Source of the DNA: Myxococcota bacterium
GTDB lineage: Bacteria > Myxococcota_A > UBA796 > UBA9615 > JAKLKC01
Direction: 5' to 3'
Assembly: GCA_023150875.1 (NCBI GenBank)
Contig: JAKLKC010000005.1
Span: forward strand, 114,882-178,881
DNA length: 64,000 nt
The notes below the pieces were generated by a model. The model was not told where the DNA came from. It was given only the letters and a program-made list of their open reading frames with translations, and made no database searches. Position numbers and translations under genes: made by a program. Positions 1 to 7,917 of the stretch are shown piece after piece (positions within the stretch are counted from its first letter, which is position 1; every line of letters starts with the position of its first letter).

Positions 1-613
1 CCACCACCGTCTCCCCCGGGGCCACCGCCGCGCCGTCGGGGAAGCGGACGCAGAAGTCGTAGGTGGAGGCCACCAGGACCCCGGTCACCACCTGCGCATA
101 TTCCGGCACCCACGCGGTCACCATATCGGTGACGAAGTAGCCCGACAGGGACACGGTCGCCCCCGTGGGGTTGTAGACCTCGACGTACTCGCCCTCGGTG
201 GGGGTGACGACGACCTCGCTCACCAGGAGCGTGTCGTGTTCCGGCGGCGGGGTCGTGTCATCGTCCCCCGTGTCGTCATCGGAGACGTCGTCGTCGGAGG
301 TGTCGTCGTCCGGCGTGACATCGTCGTCCGAGACGTCGTCATCCGAGACGTCGTCATCCGAGACGTCGTCGTCCGAGACATCGTCATCCGAGACGTCGTC
401 GTCCGAGACATCGTCGTCCGAGACATCGTCGTCCGAGACATCGTCGTCCGAAGCGTCGTCGTCCGAGACGTCGTCATCCGAGACGTCGTCGTCCCCCACC
501 CAGGAGTCGTCGTCATCGTCGTCGTCGCCCCCATTCCTGCCGGGTCCGCTCGGGGAGGGGACGCAGGCGGCGAGCAGCAAGGCGGGGAAGAGGAGCGCGG
601 CGGGAGTGCGCAA
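1..613 (-). CDS. Lamin-tail-domain-like lipoprotein, 3' end outside window
   Basis: The reading frame enters from the left edge, so only the N-terminal part is visible. I place the start at a TTG at 613 because a GGAGG lies seven bases upstream and the frame then opens with a 16-residue hydrophobic signal ending in LLAAC (lipidated Cys17). A Gly/Asp linker follows, then eleven near-identical VSDDD units, then a beta-rich stretch (LLVSEVVVTPTEGEYVEVYN, then a GYFVTD motif) that looks like the start of a lamin-tail (LTD) immunoglobulin-fold domain. LTD lipoproteins are usually cell-surface or extracellular; no catalytic role is suggested. A possible -10 (TAGAGT, 707-712, minus) lies about 95 bases upstream. 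The LTD assignment rests on the fold pattern alone and is moderate. Confidence 0.7.
   Translation of the reverse strand, partial: MRTPAALLFPALLLAACVPSPSGPGRNGGDDDDDDDSWVGDDDVSDDDVSDDDASDDDVSDDDVSDDDVSDDDVSDDDVSDDDVSDDDVSDDDVSDDDVTPDDDTSDDDVSDDDTGDDDTTPPPEHDTLLVSEVVVTPTEGEYVEVYNPTGATVSLSGYFVTDMVTAWVPEYAQVVTGVLVASTYDFCVRFPDGAAVAPGETVV
329..493 (-). repeat. 15-bp coding minisatellite (11 units, Asp-rich)
   Basis: Eleven tandem copies of a 15-bp unit, differing mainly at a few third positions and read on the minus strand as VSDDD (one unit ASDDD). The unit length is a multiple of three, so gain or loss of copies keeps the frame. It forms the tether between the lipid anchor and the first folded domain of the lipoprotein above. 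Confidence 0.9.
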
Positions 614-850
614 GACGGGGCCTCCGGGGCGCCTCGAGCCAGCCGGCGAACGGACCGGAGGCCGCGGGAGAAGGGCGGTGGGCGGACGATCCGCCCTGCG
701 AGAGGGACTCTACCGTCATCGACCGCGGACCGAAAGCGCCGCGGGGACGCCAGGGGTCGGGGCGCTAGTACGTCGTTCCAGAGCGAGTTCCCCAGTTTCT
801 GAGTCCGCCTTCCAGCTCATCGGCGTCGCGGTCCCGCGAACGGGAGGCCC

Positions 851-912
851 CGTAGGGCGGGGGCTTGTCCCCCGCCGAAGCCCCGCGGCGGGGGACAAGC
901 CCCCGCCCTACG
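851..912. repeat. Perfect palindromic element, 27-bp arms, 8-nt loop
   Basis: Positions 851-877 and 886-912 are exact reverse complements; 878-885 form the loop. Arms start with CGTAGGGCGGGGGC and contain CTTGTCCCCC. It lies in the 358-bp gene-free stretch between the 3' end of flhF and the start of the lipoprotein, both on the minus strand. There is no T-tract, so it is not a classical intrinsic terminator, although a transcript through it would fold very stably. It looks like a REP-type dispersed palindrome; no second copy was noticed in this window. The rest of 614-971 holds no gene that I can support. Confidence 0.85.
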
Positions 913-971
913 TTCCGGATCGGGTGGGCCTGGGAACGGAGAAACTGGGGAGGAACCTTCGGAACGTGGTA

Positions 972-2051
972 CTAGCCCGCCCGCGCCAGGGCGAGGTCGT
1001 CGGCGTCGCCGGGGTCCGCCGCGGGTCCGGCGTCGTTCGCCGTCCCGGCGGGCAGCACCCGGGCGCGCACGGCCTCGATCCACTGGAGGACGGCGCTCCA
1101 GCTCGCCAGCTCGAGCCCCATCTCGGCGCTCCGACCTCCGGAGAGGAAGGCCAGGGGCAGGCCGGCGCGCACACCGACCTCGACCGCTCCCCCGGGCCGG
1201 GTGGCGTCGTCCAGGTGGGTCAGGGCGATCCCGGACACGCCCCCCCGGGGCAGGCAGCGGACGGCGGCCAGGGTCTCCTCGGGCGCCGTGGTCGCCGCCG
1301 CCGCCAGCAGCACCTCGGCCCCCGGGGCCACCACCACCCTCTCGGCGACGGCGGTGACGGTGGCCGGCTCCAGCGGGTTGAAGCCGGGCAGGTCCAGCAC
1401 GACGAAGAAGGCGTCCTGGCACGCGGCGAGCCGATCGCCCAGGGCCCAGGGATCGGGGGCCGGGGCCAGCTCCACCCCCGGGAGGTCCGGGTCGGTCCGC
1501 ATCGAGGACACGGACTCGGGAGAGCAGTCCAGGAGGAAGACCCTGCCGGGCGCCACGCCCGCGGCGCGGTGGGCGAGCTTGCGGGCGAGGGTGGTCCTCC
1601 CCTCGCCGTGCCGGCCGGTGACGGCGACGATCCTCGGCCGGCCCGCCGCCACCCGGACGGGCCCCCGGGTGGGCCAGCGCGCCTCCAGGGCCGCGGCGAA
1701 CGCGGCCTCGGGGGTGGCACCCTCCCGGGTCGCCGCCACCGCCTCCTCCACGGCCGCGGCGACGTCCTCCGCCCGGGCCCCGGCGCCGAGGAACACGTCC
1801 CGCCAGGCCCGGACCTGGGGGAAGACCGCGAGGCTCGTCGCCCGCGAAGCCTGCTCCCGGGCCATCATCCGCCGGATCACCCCGAGGTCCTCGGTCCTGG
1901 CGGCGGTCACCGCCACCCGCCGCGCCCCCCCGTTGCCCGGCGCCCCCGGGGCGGTCCCCGACGACAGGACGACCGCGTCGGGACCGAACTCCGCCTTCAC
2001 CGCCCGCATCGCCTCCTCCAGCGAGGAGGCCTCGAACCTCTTGACCCTCAT
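972..2051 (-). CDS. flhF: Flagellar biosynthesis SRP-type protein FlhF with degenerate GTPase motifs
   Basis: FlhF places the polar flagellum and belongs to the SRP-GTPase family with Ffh and FtsY. The 359-residue product opens with the FlhF signature MRVKRFEASSLEEAMRAV and FGPDAVVLSS (N-terminal B domain), followed by a helical N domain and a G domain. The start at 2051 has GGAGGG just upstream; an upstream in-frame extension lacks support. The G domain is unusual. The P-loop reads GRHGEGRTT with Arg152 where the family has Lys, the DTAGR motif is replaced by DLPGF, and the TKLDE motif by THLDD. GTP binding may therefore be weak or lost. The gene is separated from flhA by an opposite-strand gene, while the usual neighbour flhG is not visible. 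Confidence 0.88.
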   Translation of the reverse strand: MRVKRFEASSLEEAMRAVKAEFGPDAVVLSSGTAPGAPGNGGARRVAVTAARTEDLGVIRRMMAREQASRATSLAVFPQVRAWRDVFLGAGARAEDVAAAVEEAVAATREGATPEAAFAAALEARWPTRGPVRVAAGRPRIVAVTGRHGEGRTTLARKLAHRAAGVAPGRVFLLDCSPESVSSMRTDPDLPGVELAPAPDPWALGDRLAACQDAFFVVLDLPGFNPLEPATVTAVAERVVVAPGAEVLLAAAATTAPEETLAAVRCLPRGGVSGIALTHLDDATRPGGAVEVGVRAGLPLAFLSGGRSAEMGLELASWSAVLQWIEAVRARVLPAGTANDAGPAADPGDADDLALARAG

Positions 2052-2293
2052 GCTCCCTCCGCGGTGCCGGCAGGGTCCACGCCCCGGCGGCCGCCATCGC
2101 GCCAACGCCGCCGTATCGACGGCCCGCGCCGGACGTTGAGGGAGGGATCGCGCGCCCGCGCGTTTTCCGGTGACACCCCCCGGCCGTCGGTCCGGCCGGG
2201 GCTACACGCCGGCGGGGATCGTGGGGCATGATCCCGCCCCGCCCGCCACCGGGGACCCGCCCGGACCTCGCCCGCCCCAGGAGGACGCCGCCC

Positions 2294-3598
2294 ATGGCCC
2301 CCACCGCCCGCCCCCCTGGGGACGTCGTCACCGAGGTCTGCGTCGTCGGCGCCGGGGCGGCGGGGCTGTGGGCGGCGGCGACGGCGGCCCGGGGGGGCGC
2401 GGCGGTGGTGCTGCTGGAGAAGACCCGCCGCCCCGGGACCAAGGTCCTGGCCAGCGGGGGGACCCGCTGCAACCTCACCACCACCCTCGACGCCCGCGCC
2501 GCCGCCCGCCTCTTCGGCCCCGGGGAGCGGTTCCTCGGCCCGGCCTTCGCCGCCCTGCCGCCCCACCGGGTGCGGGAGCGGTTCGCCGCCCTGGGGGTGC
2601 CTACGGTGGAGGAGCCGGCCCTGGAGAAGGTCTTCCCCGCCAGCCAGAGGGCCCGGGACGTCCGGGACGCCCTGGTGGGGGAGGCCCGGCGCCTGGGGGT
2701 GGAGGTGCTGCTGGAGCGGCCCGTCGCGGGCATCGAGCCGGGGCCCTCGGGGGGCTGGACGGTGCGCCTGGCCGACGGCCCGCAGGTTCTCTGCCGGGCG
2801 GTCCTGGCCTGCCCCGGGGGCCAGAGCCATCCCCGCTCCGGCACCACCGGCGACGGGTACCGCTGGATGCGCGAGCTGGGCCTCGCCGTCGTCGAGCCCG
2901 TGCCCGCCCTCGTCCCCCTCCGGAGCCCGGCGCCGTGGGTGCGGGAGCTGACGGGGATCTCCCTCCAACGGGTGGAGGCGCGGCTCCTGGACGCCGCGGG
3001 GAGGGTGCTGGGCCGGCGGGCCAGGCCCGTCGTGTTCACCCACCACGGCCTCTCGGGCCCGGGGGCGATGGACCTCTCGGAGCCGGTCGCCCGCGCCGAG
3101 GCGGCATCCCGCAGGGAGGGCACGCCCGTCCAGCCCCTGGACCTCGCCCTGGACCTCCTCCCGGACCTCCACGCCGACGCGCTCCAGGCACTCCTGATCG
3201 AGGCGGCGGAGCGGCGCGGGGCCCCCACCCTGGCCTCGGTCCTGCCGGGGGAGATCCCCAGGCGCCTCCTCGCCGCGGCGGCCTCCCAGGCGGGCCTCCC
3301 GGAGTCCAACCCCAGGGCGCAGCGGTTGGACCGCGCCGCCCGGGGCCGCCTGGTGGAGGCGCTGAAGGGCCTGAGGGTCCCCGTGGACGGCACCCTGGGC
3401 TGGGGCGAGGCCGAGGTGACCGCGGGGGGCCTCGCGCTGGAGGAGGTGGACCGCCGCACCATGGGGGTCCGCCGCCACCCCGGCCTCTACGCCCTGGGGG
3501 AGCTCCTGGACCTGTCCGGCCCCATCGGGGGCCTGAACTTCCAGGCCGCCTTCGCCACCGCCGAGCTCGCGGGCCTCGCCGCCGCCCGGCGGGGGTAG
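2294..3598 (+). CDS. FAD-dependent oxidoreductase of the BaiN/HI0933 (YhiN) family
   Basis: 434-residue flavoprotein. An N-terminal dinucleotide-binding motif GAGAAGLWAA (about residues 18-27) is followed by the family hallmark KVLASGGTRCNLT, then ACPGGQSHPRSGTTGDGY, and near the C-terminus the flavin-contacting GLYALGELLDLSGPIGG and NFQAAFATAELAG. Members are FAD-binding oxidoreductases; some (BaiN) act on bile acids, but most have no known substrate and none should be assumed here. The ATG at 2294 is chosen because AGGAGG lies at 2278-2283; an earlier in-frame ATG at 2228 would add 22 Pro/Arg-rich residues. It converges on flhA with only three bases between the stops, and interrupts the flagellar cluster on the opposite strand. 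Confidence 0.88.
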   Translation: MAPTARPPGDVVTEVCVVGAGAAGLWAAATAARGGAAVVLLEKTRRPGTKVLASGGTRCNLTTTLDARAAARLFGPGERFLGPAFAALPPHRVRERFAALGVPTVEEPALEKVFPASQRARDVRDALVGEARRLGVEVLLERPVAGIEPGPSGGWTVRLADGPQVLCRAVLACPGGQSHPRSGTTGDGYRWMRELGLAVVEPVPALVPLRSPAPWVRELTGISLQRVEARLLDAAGRVLGRRARPVVFTHHGLSGPGAMDLSEPVARAEAASRREGTPVQPLDLALDLLPDLHADALQALLIEAAERRGAPTLASVLPGEIPRRLLAAAASQAGLPESNPRAQRLDRAARGRLVEALKGLRVPVDGTLGWGEAEVTAGGLALEEVDRRTMGVRRHPGLYALGELLDLSGPIGGLNFQAAFATAELAGLAAARRG

Positions 3599-3601
3599 GG
3601 C

Positions 3602-5689
3602 TCAGGGCATCCGGATCGTCGCCAGCCGGCGGACCTTCACGTCCGAGCCGATCTCCAGGTTGGAGATCACCGGGATCGCCGAGAGGGTCCGCTCCAACAG
3701 CCGCCGCAGGGGGGCGCGGAGGGGGGCGCCCACCAGCAGGACCACCGATCCGTCCCCCTGGGGGGTCTTCTCGACCTCGGCGGCGATGCGACGTACCAGC
3801 TCCTGGTAGAGCCCGGGGTCGATGGCGAGGGTCTGGCCCCCCTCGGGCAGGGGTTGGAGGGCCCTGCGGAGGGACTCCTCCACCGGAGGAGCCAGGGTCA
3901 CGCAGCGCACCTGGCCGTCGGAGTCCCGCACCGAGGCGGAGATCTGCCGCGCCAGTCGCCGCCGGGCGAACTCGGTGAGGACTTCGGGGTCCTTGGTGTC
4001 GGGAGCGTGGTCCGCCAGGGCCTCCAGGATCCCCAGCAGGTTGCGGATGCTCACCGACTCCCGCAGCAGGTTCCGGAGCACCTTCAGCACCGTGCCCAGG
4101 GGCAGCAGCGCCGGGATCAGCTCGTCCACGACCTTGGGGTGGGTCTTGGCGAGCTGGTCGATGAGGGTCTGGAGCTCCTGCCGGCCCACGAACTCGGCGC
4201 AGTGCCTCTTCACGACCTCGCTCAGGTGGATCGAGAGCACCGTCACGGGGTCCACCACCGTGTAGCCCGCGGCGATGGCCGCCCCCCGCTGGCCCTCGGT
4301 GATCCAGAGCGCCGGGAGCCCGAACGCCGGCTCCTTGGTGGCGATCCCCTGGATCGGCCTCCGGACCCCGCCGGGGTCCATGGCGAGGACGTGGTGGACC
4401 ATCAGCTCCCCCCGCGCCACCTCCGCCCCGTGCAGCAGCACCAGGTACTCGGTCTGTTTCAGCGACAGGTTGTCGCGGATGTGGATGGGGGGCACGATCA
4501 CCCCGTGGGTCCGGGCGAACTGCCGTCGCATCTTCTGGATCCGCTCGGTCAGATCTCCCCCCCGGCGGTCGTCCACCATGGCCAGCAGGTCGAAGCCGAC
4601 CTCCATCTCCAGGGTCTCCACGGCGACGACGTCGCCGGGCTCGATCTGGGAGGGGGAGGAGTCCTTGCGGGGCGCCTTCTCGCCCCGGGACTGGGCGCGG
4701 CGCTCCTCCGCCTCCCTGGCCTCGGCCCGGCGCTCCGCCGAGAACGCGGCGCCCGCCGCAAGGGCCGCCATCCCCAGGAAGGGCAGCCGGAAGCCGGGGA
4801 TGGCGACGAAGCAGAGCAGCACTCCCGAGAGCACCCACAGGGCCCGGGGCCGCCCCAGGAGCTGCTGGCCCAGGTCCTGCTCCAGCCCCCCGCCGCCGGT
4901 CACCCGCGTGACCAGGAGGCCCGCCGCCACCGAGACGATCAGGGCCGGCACCTGGGAGACCAACCCGTCTCCGACGGTGAGGATCGTGTAGTTCCTGGCC
5001 GCCTCCCCGACGGGCATCCCCCGCTGGACCACGCCGATGACCAGGCCGCCCACGATGTTGATGGCGGTCACGGCGAGGCCGGCGACGGCGTCCCCCCGGA
5101 TGAACTTGCTCGCCCCGTCCATGGCGCCGTAGAAGTCCGCCTCCAGCGCCACGTCCTTGCGCCGCCGCCGCGCCTCCGCCTCGGTGATGGCGCCGGCGTT
5201 GACGTCGGCGTCGATGGACATCTGCTTGCCCGGCATGGCGTCCAGGGTGAAGCGGGCGGTCACCTCGGCGATCCGGCCCGCCCCCTTGGTGATGACCGCG
5301 AAGTTGATCACCACCAGGATCACGAAGGTGATCAGGCCGACGACGAAGTCGCCCCCCACCATGAACTCGCCGAAGGTGTGGATGAGCTGGCCCGCCGACT
5401 CGGTCCCCTGGTGGCCCCGCAGCAGGATCAGGCGGGTCGAGGCGACGTTCAGGCCCAGGCGGAACAGGGTGGTGACCAGCAGCAGGGTCGGGAAGACCGA
5501 GAAGTCCATCGGCTCCCGGACATAGAAGGTGACCAGGAACACCATCAGCCCGACGGCGATGCTGAGGGTGAGGGCCAGGTCCAGCACCAGGGGCGGGAGG
5601 GGGACGACGATGGGGAGCAGCACGCCGATGAACACCAGCGCCCAGGCCGAGTCGGCGTAGCTCCGGCGGGCGGGCGCGGGCGCGCTCAC
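3602..5689 (-). CDS. flhA: Flagellar export-gate protein FlhA
   Basis: Core transmembrane gate of the flagellar type III export apparatus; its cytosolic nonamer ring docks chaperone-substrate complexes. The 695-residue length is typical. The N-terminal half holds about eight membrane segments and the FHIPEP-family signature around TTLFRLGLNVASTRLIL and FGEFMVGGDFVVG. The cytoplasmic loop carries RFTLDAMPGKQMSIDAD. The C-terminal half (about 350 onward) is the soluble FlhA-C domain with its linker of charged residues. The start is a GTG at 5689, 16 bases after the flhB stop. It is the last gene of the contiguous minus-strand run; FlhB, FliR, FliQ and FliP are encoded just upstream. Confidence 0.98.
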   Translation of the reverse strand: MSAPAPARRSYADSAWALVFIGVLLPIVVPLPPLVLDLALTLSIAVGLMVFLVTFYVREPMDFSVFPTLLLVTTLFRLGLNVASTRLILLRGHQGTESAGQLIHTFGEFMVGGDFVVGLITFVILVVINFAVITKGAGRIAEVTARFTLDAMPGKQMSIDADVNAGAITEAEARRRRKDVALEADFYGAMDGASKFIRGDAVAGLAVTAINIVGGLVIGVVQRGMPVGEAARNYTILTVGDGLVSQVPALIVSVAAGLLVTRVTGGGGLEQDLGQQLLGRPRALWVLSGVLLCFVAIPGFRLPFLGMAALAAGAAFSAERRAEAREAEERRAQSRGEKAPRKDSSPSQIEPGDVVAVETLEMEVGFDLLAMVDDRRGGDLTERIQKMRRQFARTHGVIVPPIHIRDNLSLKQTEYLVLLHGAEVARGELMVHHVLAMDPGGVRRPIQGIATKEPAFGLPALWITEGQRGAAIAAGYTVVDPVTVLSIHLSEVVKRHCAEFVGRQELQTLIDQLAKTHPKVVDELIPALLPLGTVLKVLRNLLRESVSIRNLLGILEALADHAPDTKDPEVLTEFARRRLARQISASVRDSDGQVRCVTLAPPVEESLRRALQPLPEGGQTLAIDPGLYQELVRRIAAEVEKTPQGDGSVVLLVGAPLRAPLRRLLERTLSAIPVISNLEIGSDVKVRRLATIRMP

Positions 5690-5705
5690 GGGACTCGTCC
5701 CCCCA

Positions 5706-6800
5706 TCATCGCGTCGCTCCCAGGGTCCGGTCGCCCCTCAGACCGCGGACCCGTTGGACGAAGGCCATGACCTCGGCCACGGCCTGGTACAGGTCCTCGG
5801 GGATCTCCCTCCCCTCCCGGCCGGTCTTCCACAGGAGCCGCGCCAGGGGGCGGTTCTCCACCCGGGGGATCCCCTTCTCCCGGGCCAGCCTCTTGATCTG
5901 CTCGGCCCGGGCGTCGACCCCCATGGCGGTGATGACCGGCGCCCGGTGGCGCCCCATCACGTAGGCCAGGGCGATGGCGAAGTGGTCGGGGTTGGTGACG
6001 ATCACGTCCGCCTCGGCGATGGCCGCCACCAGCCGGTTCCCGCTGGCCAGGGAGCGGTGGACCTGCCGCCGCCTCCCCTTGATCTGGGGGTTCCCGTCGT
6101 CCTGCTTCAGCTCCTCCAACAGCTCCTGGCGCGTCATCCGCATCTGCTTCTGGTTGGACCAGCGTTGGAACAGGTAGTCGGCGGCGGCCAGCACCCCCAG
6201 CAGGACGCAGGCGACCTTCACCATCCGGGAGACCGCCTCGCCCGCCACGGCGAGGCTGGACTCCAGGGGCTGGGACATCATCCGGGGGAGGTCGCCCACG
6301 AAGGGGCTGAGGGCCAGGCCGGCGGCGACCCCCAGCAGCACCGCCTTGAACAGCCCCTTCAGGGCCTCCACCAGGGCCCGGAGGGACAGGAGGCGCCCGA
6401 AGCCGGCGACGGGATCGACCCGGTTCCAGTCCGGCGCCACCGCCTTCCCCGAGAAGTTGCCCCGGGTCTGGGCGAGGGAGATCGCGCCCCCGGCGAACCC
6501 GGTGGCCAGCACCAGGCCCCCCGCGCCCGAGACCACGGCGGAGGACGCCTCCACGAACAGCACCCGAGGGTCGGCCAGGGCCGCTCCGGGGTCGGCGAGC
6601 CGCCCGATCCACCGGCGGAAGCCGTCCTCCAGGGCGGAGAGGACCCCGGGGAGGGTCAGGCTGCCCACCACCCACGCCCCCAGGAGGCCGGCGACGGCGG
6701 CCGCGTCCCGGCTGAAGGCGATCTGCCCCTTCTCGCGGAACTCCCGCTCCCGCTTGGGGGTCGCCTGTTCGGTCTTCTCGGCGTGGGAGGCGTCGGCCAT
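5706..6800 (-). CDS. flhB: Flagellar export switch protein FlhB, NPDH variant
   Basis: FlhB controls substrate switching from rod/hook to filament proteins by autocleavage of its cytosolic domain between Asn and Pro of an NPTH motif. This 364-residue protein starts with the typical KTEQATPKRE stretch, has four membrane segments between about residues 30 and 210, then the cytosolic domain. Its cleavage site reads TNPDHFAIAL, Asn270-Pro271-Asp272-His273: the usual Thr is Asp. Asn, Pro and His, which carry the chemistry, are kept, so cleavage is likely but its rate may differ. The ATG at 6800 follows the fliR stop by seven bases, with GAGG upstream. Confidence 0.97.
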   Translation of the reverse strand: MADASHAEKTEQATPKREREFREKGQIAFSRDAAAVAGLLGAWVVGSLTLPGVLSALEDGFRRWIGRLADPGAALADPRVLFVEASSAVVSGAGGLVLATGFAGGAISLAQTRGNFSGKAVAPDWNRVDPVAGFGRLLSLRALVEALKGLFKAVLLGVAAGLALSPFVGDLPRMMSQPLESSLAVAGEAVSRMVKVACVLLGVLAAADYLFQRWSNQKQMRMTRQELLEELKQDDGNPQIKGRRRQVHRSLASGNRLVAAIAEADVIVTNPDHFAIALAYVMGRHRAPVITAMGVDARAEQIKRLAREKGIPRVENRPLARLLWKTGREGREIPEDLYQAVAEVMAFVQRVRGLRGDRTLGATR

Positions 6801-6807
6801 CGGCGCC

Positions 6808-7596
6808 TCAGTCCCCCGGGGCGACGGACAGGGCCGCCGCGGCCATGGCGTCCCCGGTCCACGACGCCGCCCGGGTCATGGCCGGCCCCGCCACCACCAG
6901 CAGGCCGAGGCCCGCCGCGAGGCTGAAGGCCGCCCCGATGGCGAAGTAGGGGTTCATCTGGGGCGAGGTCCGGGCCAGCAGGGCCGTCCAGAGGTTCACC
7001 ACCAGCATCGCCAGCACCACCGGGGCGCCCAGGCGGACCCCGGCGGCGATCATCTCCGCCCCGAGGCGGGTCAGGCCCAGGGCCTCCGCCGCCCGGGGCA
7101 GCCCCTGCCCCGCGGGCATGGGGCCATAGGAGCGGGCCAGGGCGGCGATCAGGCCGTGGTGGGCGTTGGAGGCGAGGAGGGCGAGGGAGGCGATGGTGAC
7201 CTGGAGGCGGGGGAGGATCCCCTCGCTCTCCTGGCTGTGGGGGTCGAAGAGCTGCACGGCGTCGAGGCCGACGGCGACCTCGACGAACGAGGCCGCCACC
7301 TGGATGGCGAGGAACACCAGGCGGGCGGCCAGGCCCATGGCCAGCCCGACGCCCACCTCGGCCACGGCGGCGGAGGCGGCGGCCAGGGATCCGGGCTCGG
7401 GCACGTCGCCCACGCCGTCGCGGGCGAAGGGGTAGAGCACGAACGCCAGCGCCCCCGCCCCCGCGAGCCTCGCCCGCAGGGGGACACCGGGGCCCCCCAG
7501 CACGGGGGCGGTCATCAGGAAGGCGCCCGCCCGCAGGAAGGCAAGGGCCACCACCAGGACGGCGTGGAGGTCGATGGCGAGGGTGGCCGCGTTCAC
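6808..7596 (-). CDS. fliR: Flagellar export-gate protein FliR
   Basis: 262-residue integral membrane subunit of the FliPQR export gate, where one FliR caps five FliP and four FliQ. The sequence is highly hydrophobic with about six segments and the family features FLRAGAFLMTAPVLG near the N-terminus and the NPYFAIGAAFSLAAGLGLL stretch near the C-terminus. The start is a GTG at 7596 that overlaps the fliQ stop as GTGA, which points to translational coupling. Confidence 0.95.
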   Translation of the reverse strand: MNAATLAIDLHAVLVVALAFLRAGAFLMTAPVLGGPGVPLRARLAGAGALAFVLYPFARDGVGDVPEPGSLAAASAAVAEVGVGLAMGLAARLVFLAIQVAASFVEVAVGLDAVQLFDPHSQESEGILPRLQVTIASLALLASNAHHGLIAALARSYGPMPAGQGLPRAAEALGLTRLGAEMIAAGVRLGAPVVLAMLVVNLWTALLARTSPQMNPYFAIGAAFSLAAGLGLLVVAGPAMTRAASWTGDAMAAAALSVAPGD

Positions 7597-7859
7597 GGTC
7601 CCACCGAGATCATGGCGAAGAGGCGGGCGGTGAACTCCACCAGCTCCTGGATCATGAACCCACCCAGGCCCAGCAGCATCGCGAAGATCGCCAGGATCTT
7701 GGGCACGAAGGAGAGGGTGGCCTCGTGGACCTGGGTGGCGGCCTGGAGCAGGCTGACCGCGAGCCCCACCAGCATGGAGGCCGCCAGGAGCGGTCCCGCG
7801 ACGGTGAGGACCATCAGGATCGCCTGCCGGGAGATCTCCAGGGCGGTCTCGGGTGTCAC
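7593..7859 (-). CDS. fliQ: Flagellar export-gate protein FliQ
   Basis: 88-residue two-helix membrane protein, the standard length for FliQ. Conserved features visible are the N-terminal helix with GPLLAASMLVGLAVSLLQA, then the QVHEATLSFVPKI turn and a second hydrophobic helix. It assembles with FliP and FliR into the export gate. The start is a GTG at 7859; fliO/P ends 58 bases upstream, and the stop overlaps fliR by four bases. Confidence 0.96.
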   Translation of the reverse strand: MTPETALEISRQAILMVLTVAGPLLAASMLVGLAVSLLQAATQVHEATLSFVPKILAIFAMLLGLGGFMIQELVEFTARLFAMISVGP

Positions 7860-7917
7860 GTCAGGGGCCCCCGGCCCGCGAGGGTTGCGGCCGCCGGCTG
7901 CGGCTGGTCCCCGGGCC

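Noticed and set aside
329..493. CRISPR-like short repeats
   Set aside because: Contiguous 15-bp coding units with no spacers, inside an open frame.
1408..1425. Second sigma-54 site (TGGCACG inside flhF on the plus strand)
   Set aside because: No TTGC element follows at the right distance and it lies within a gene on the other strand.
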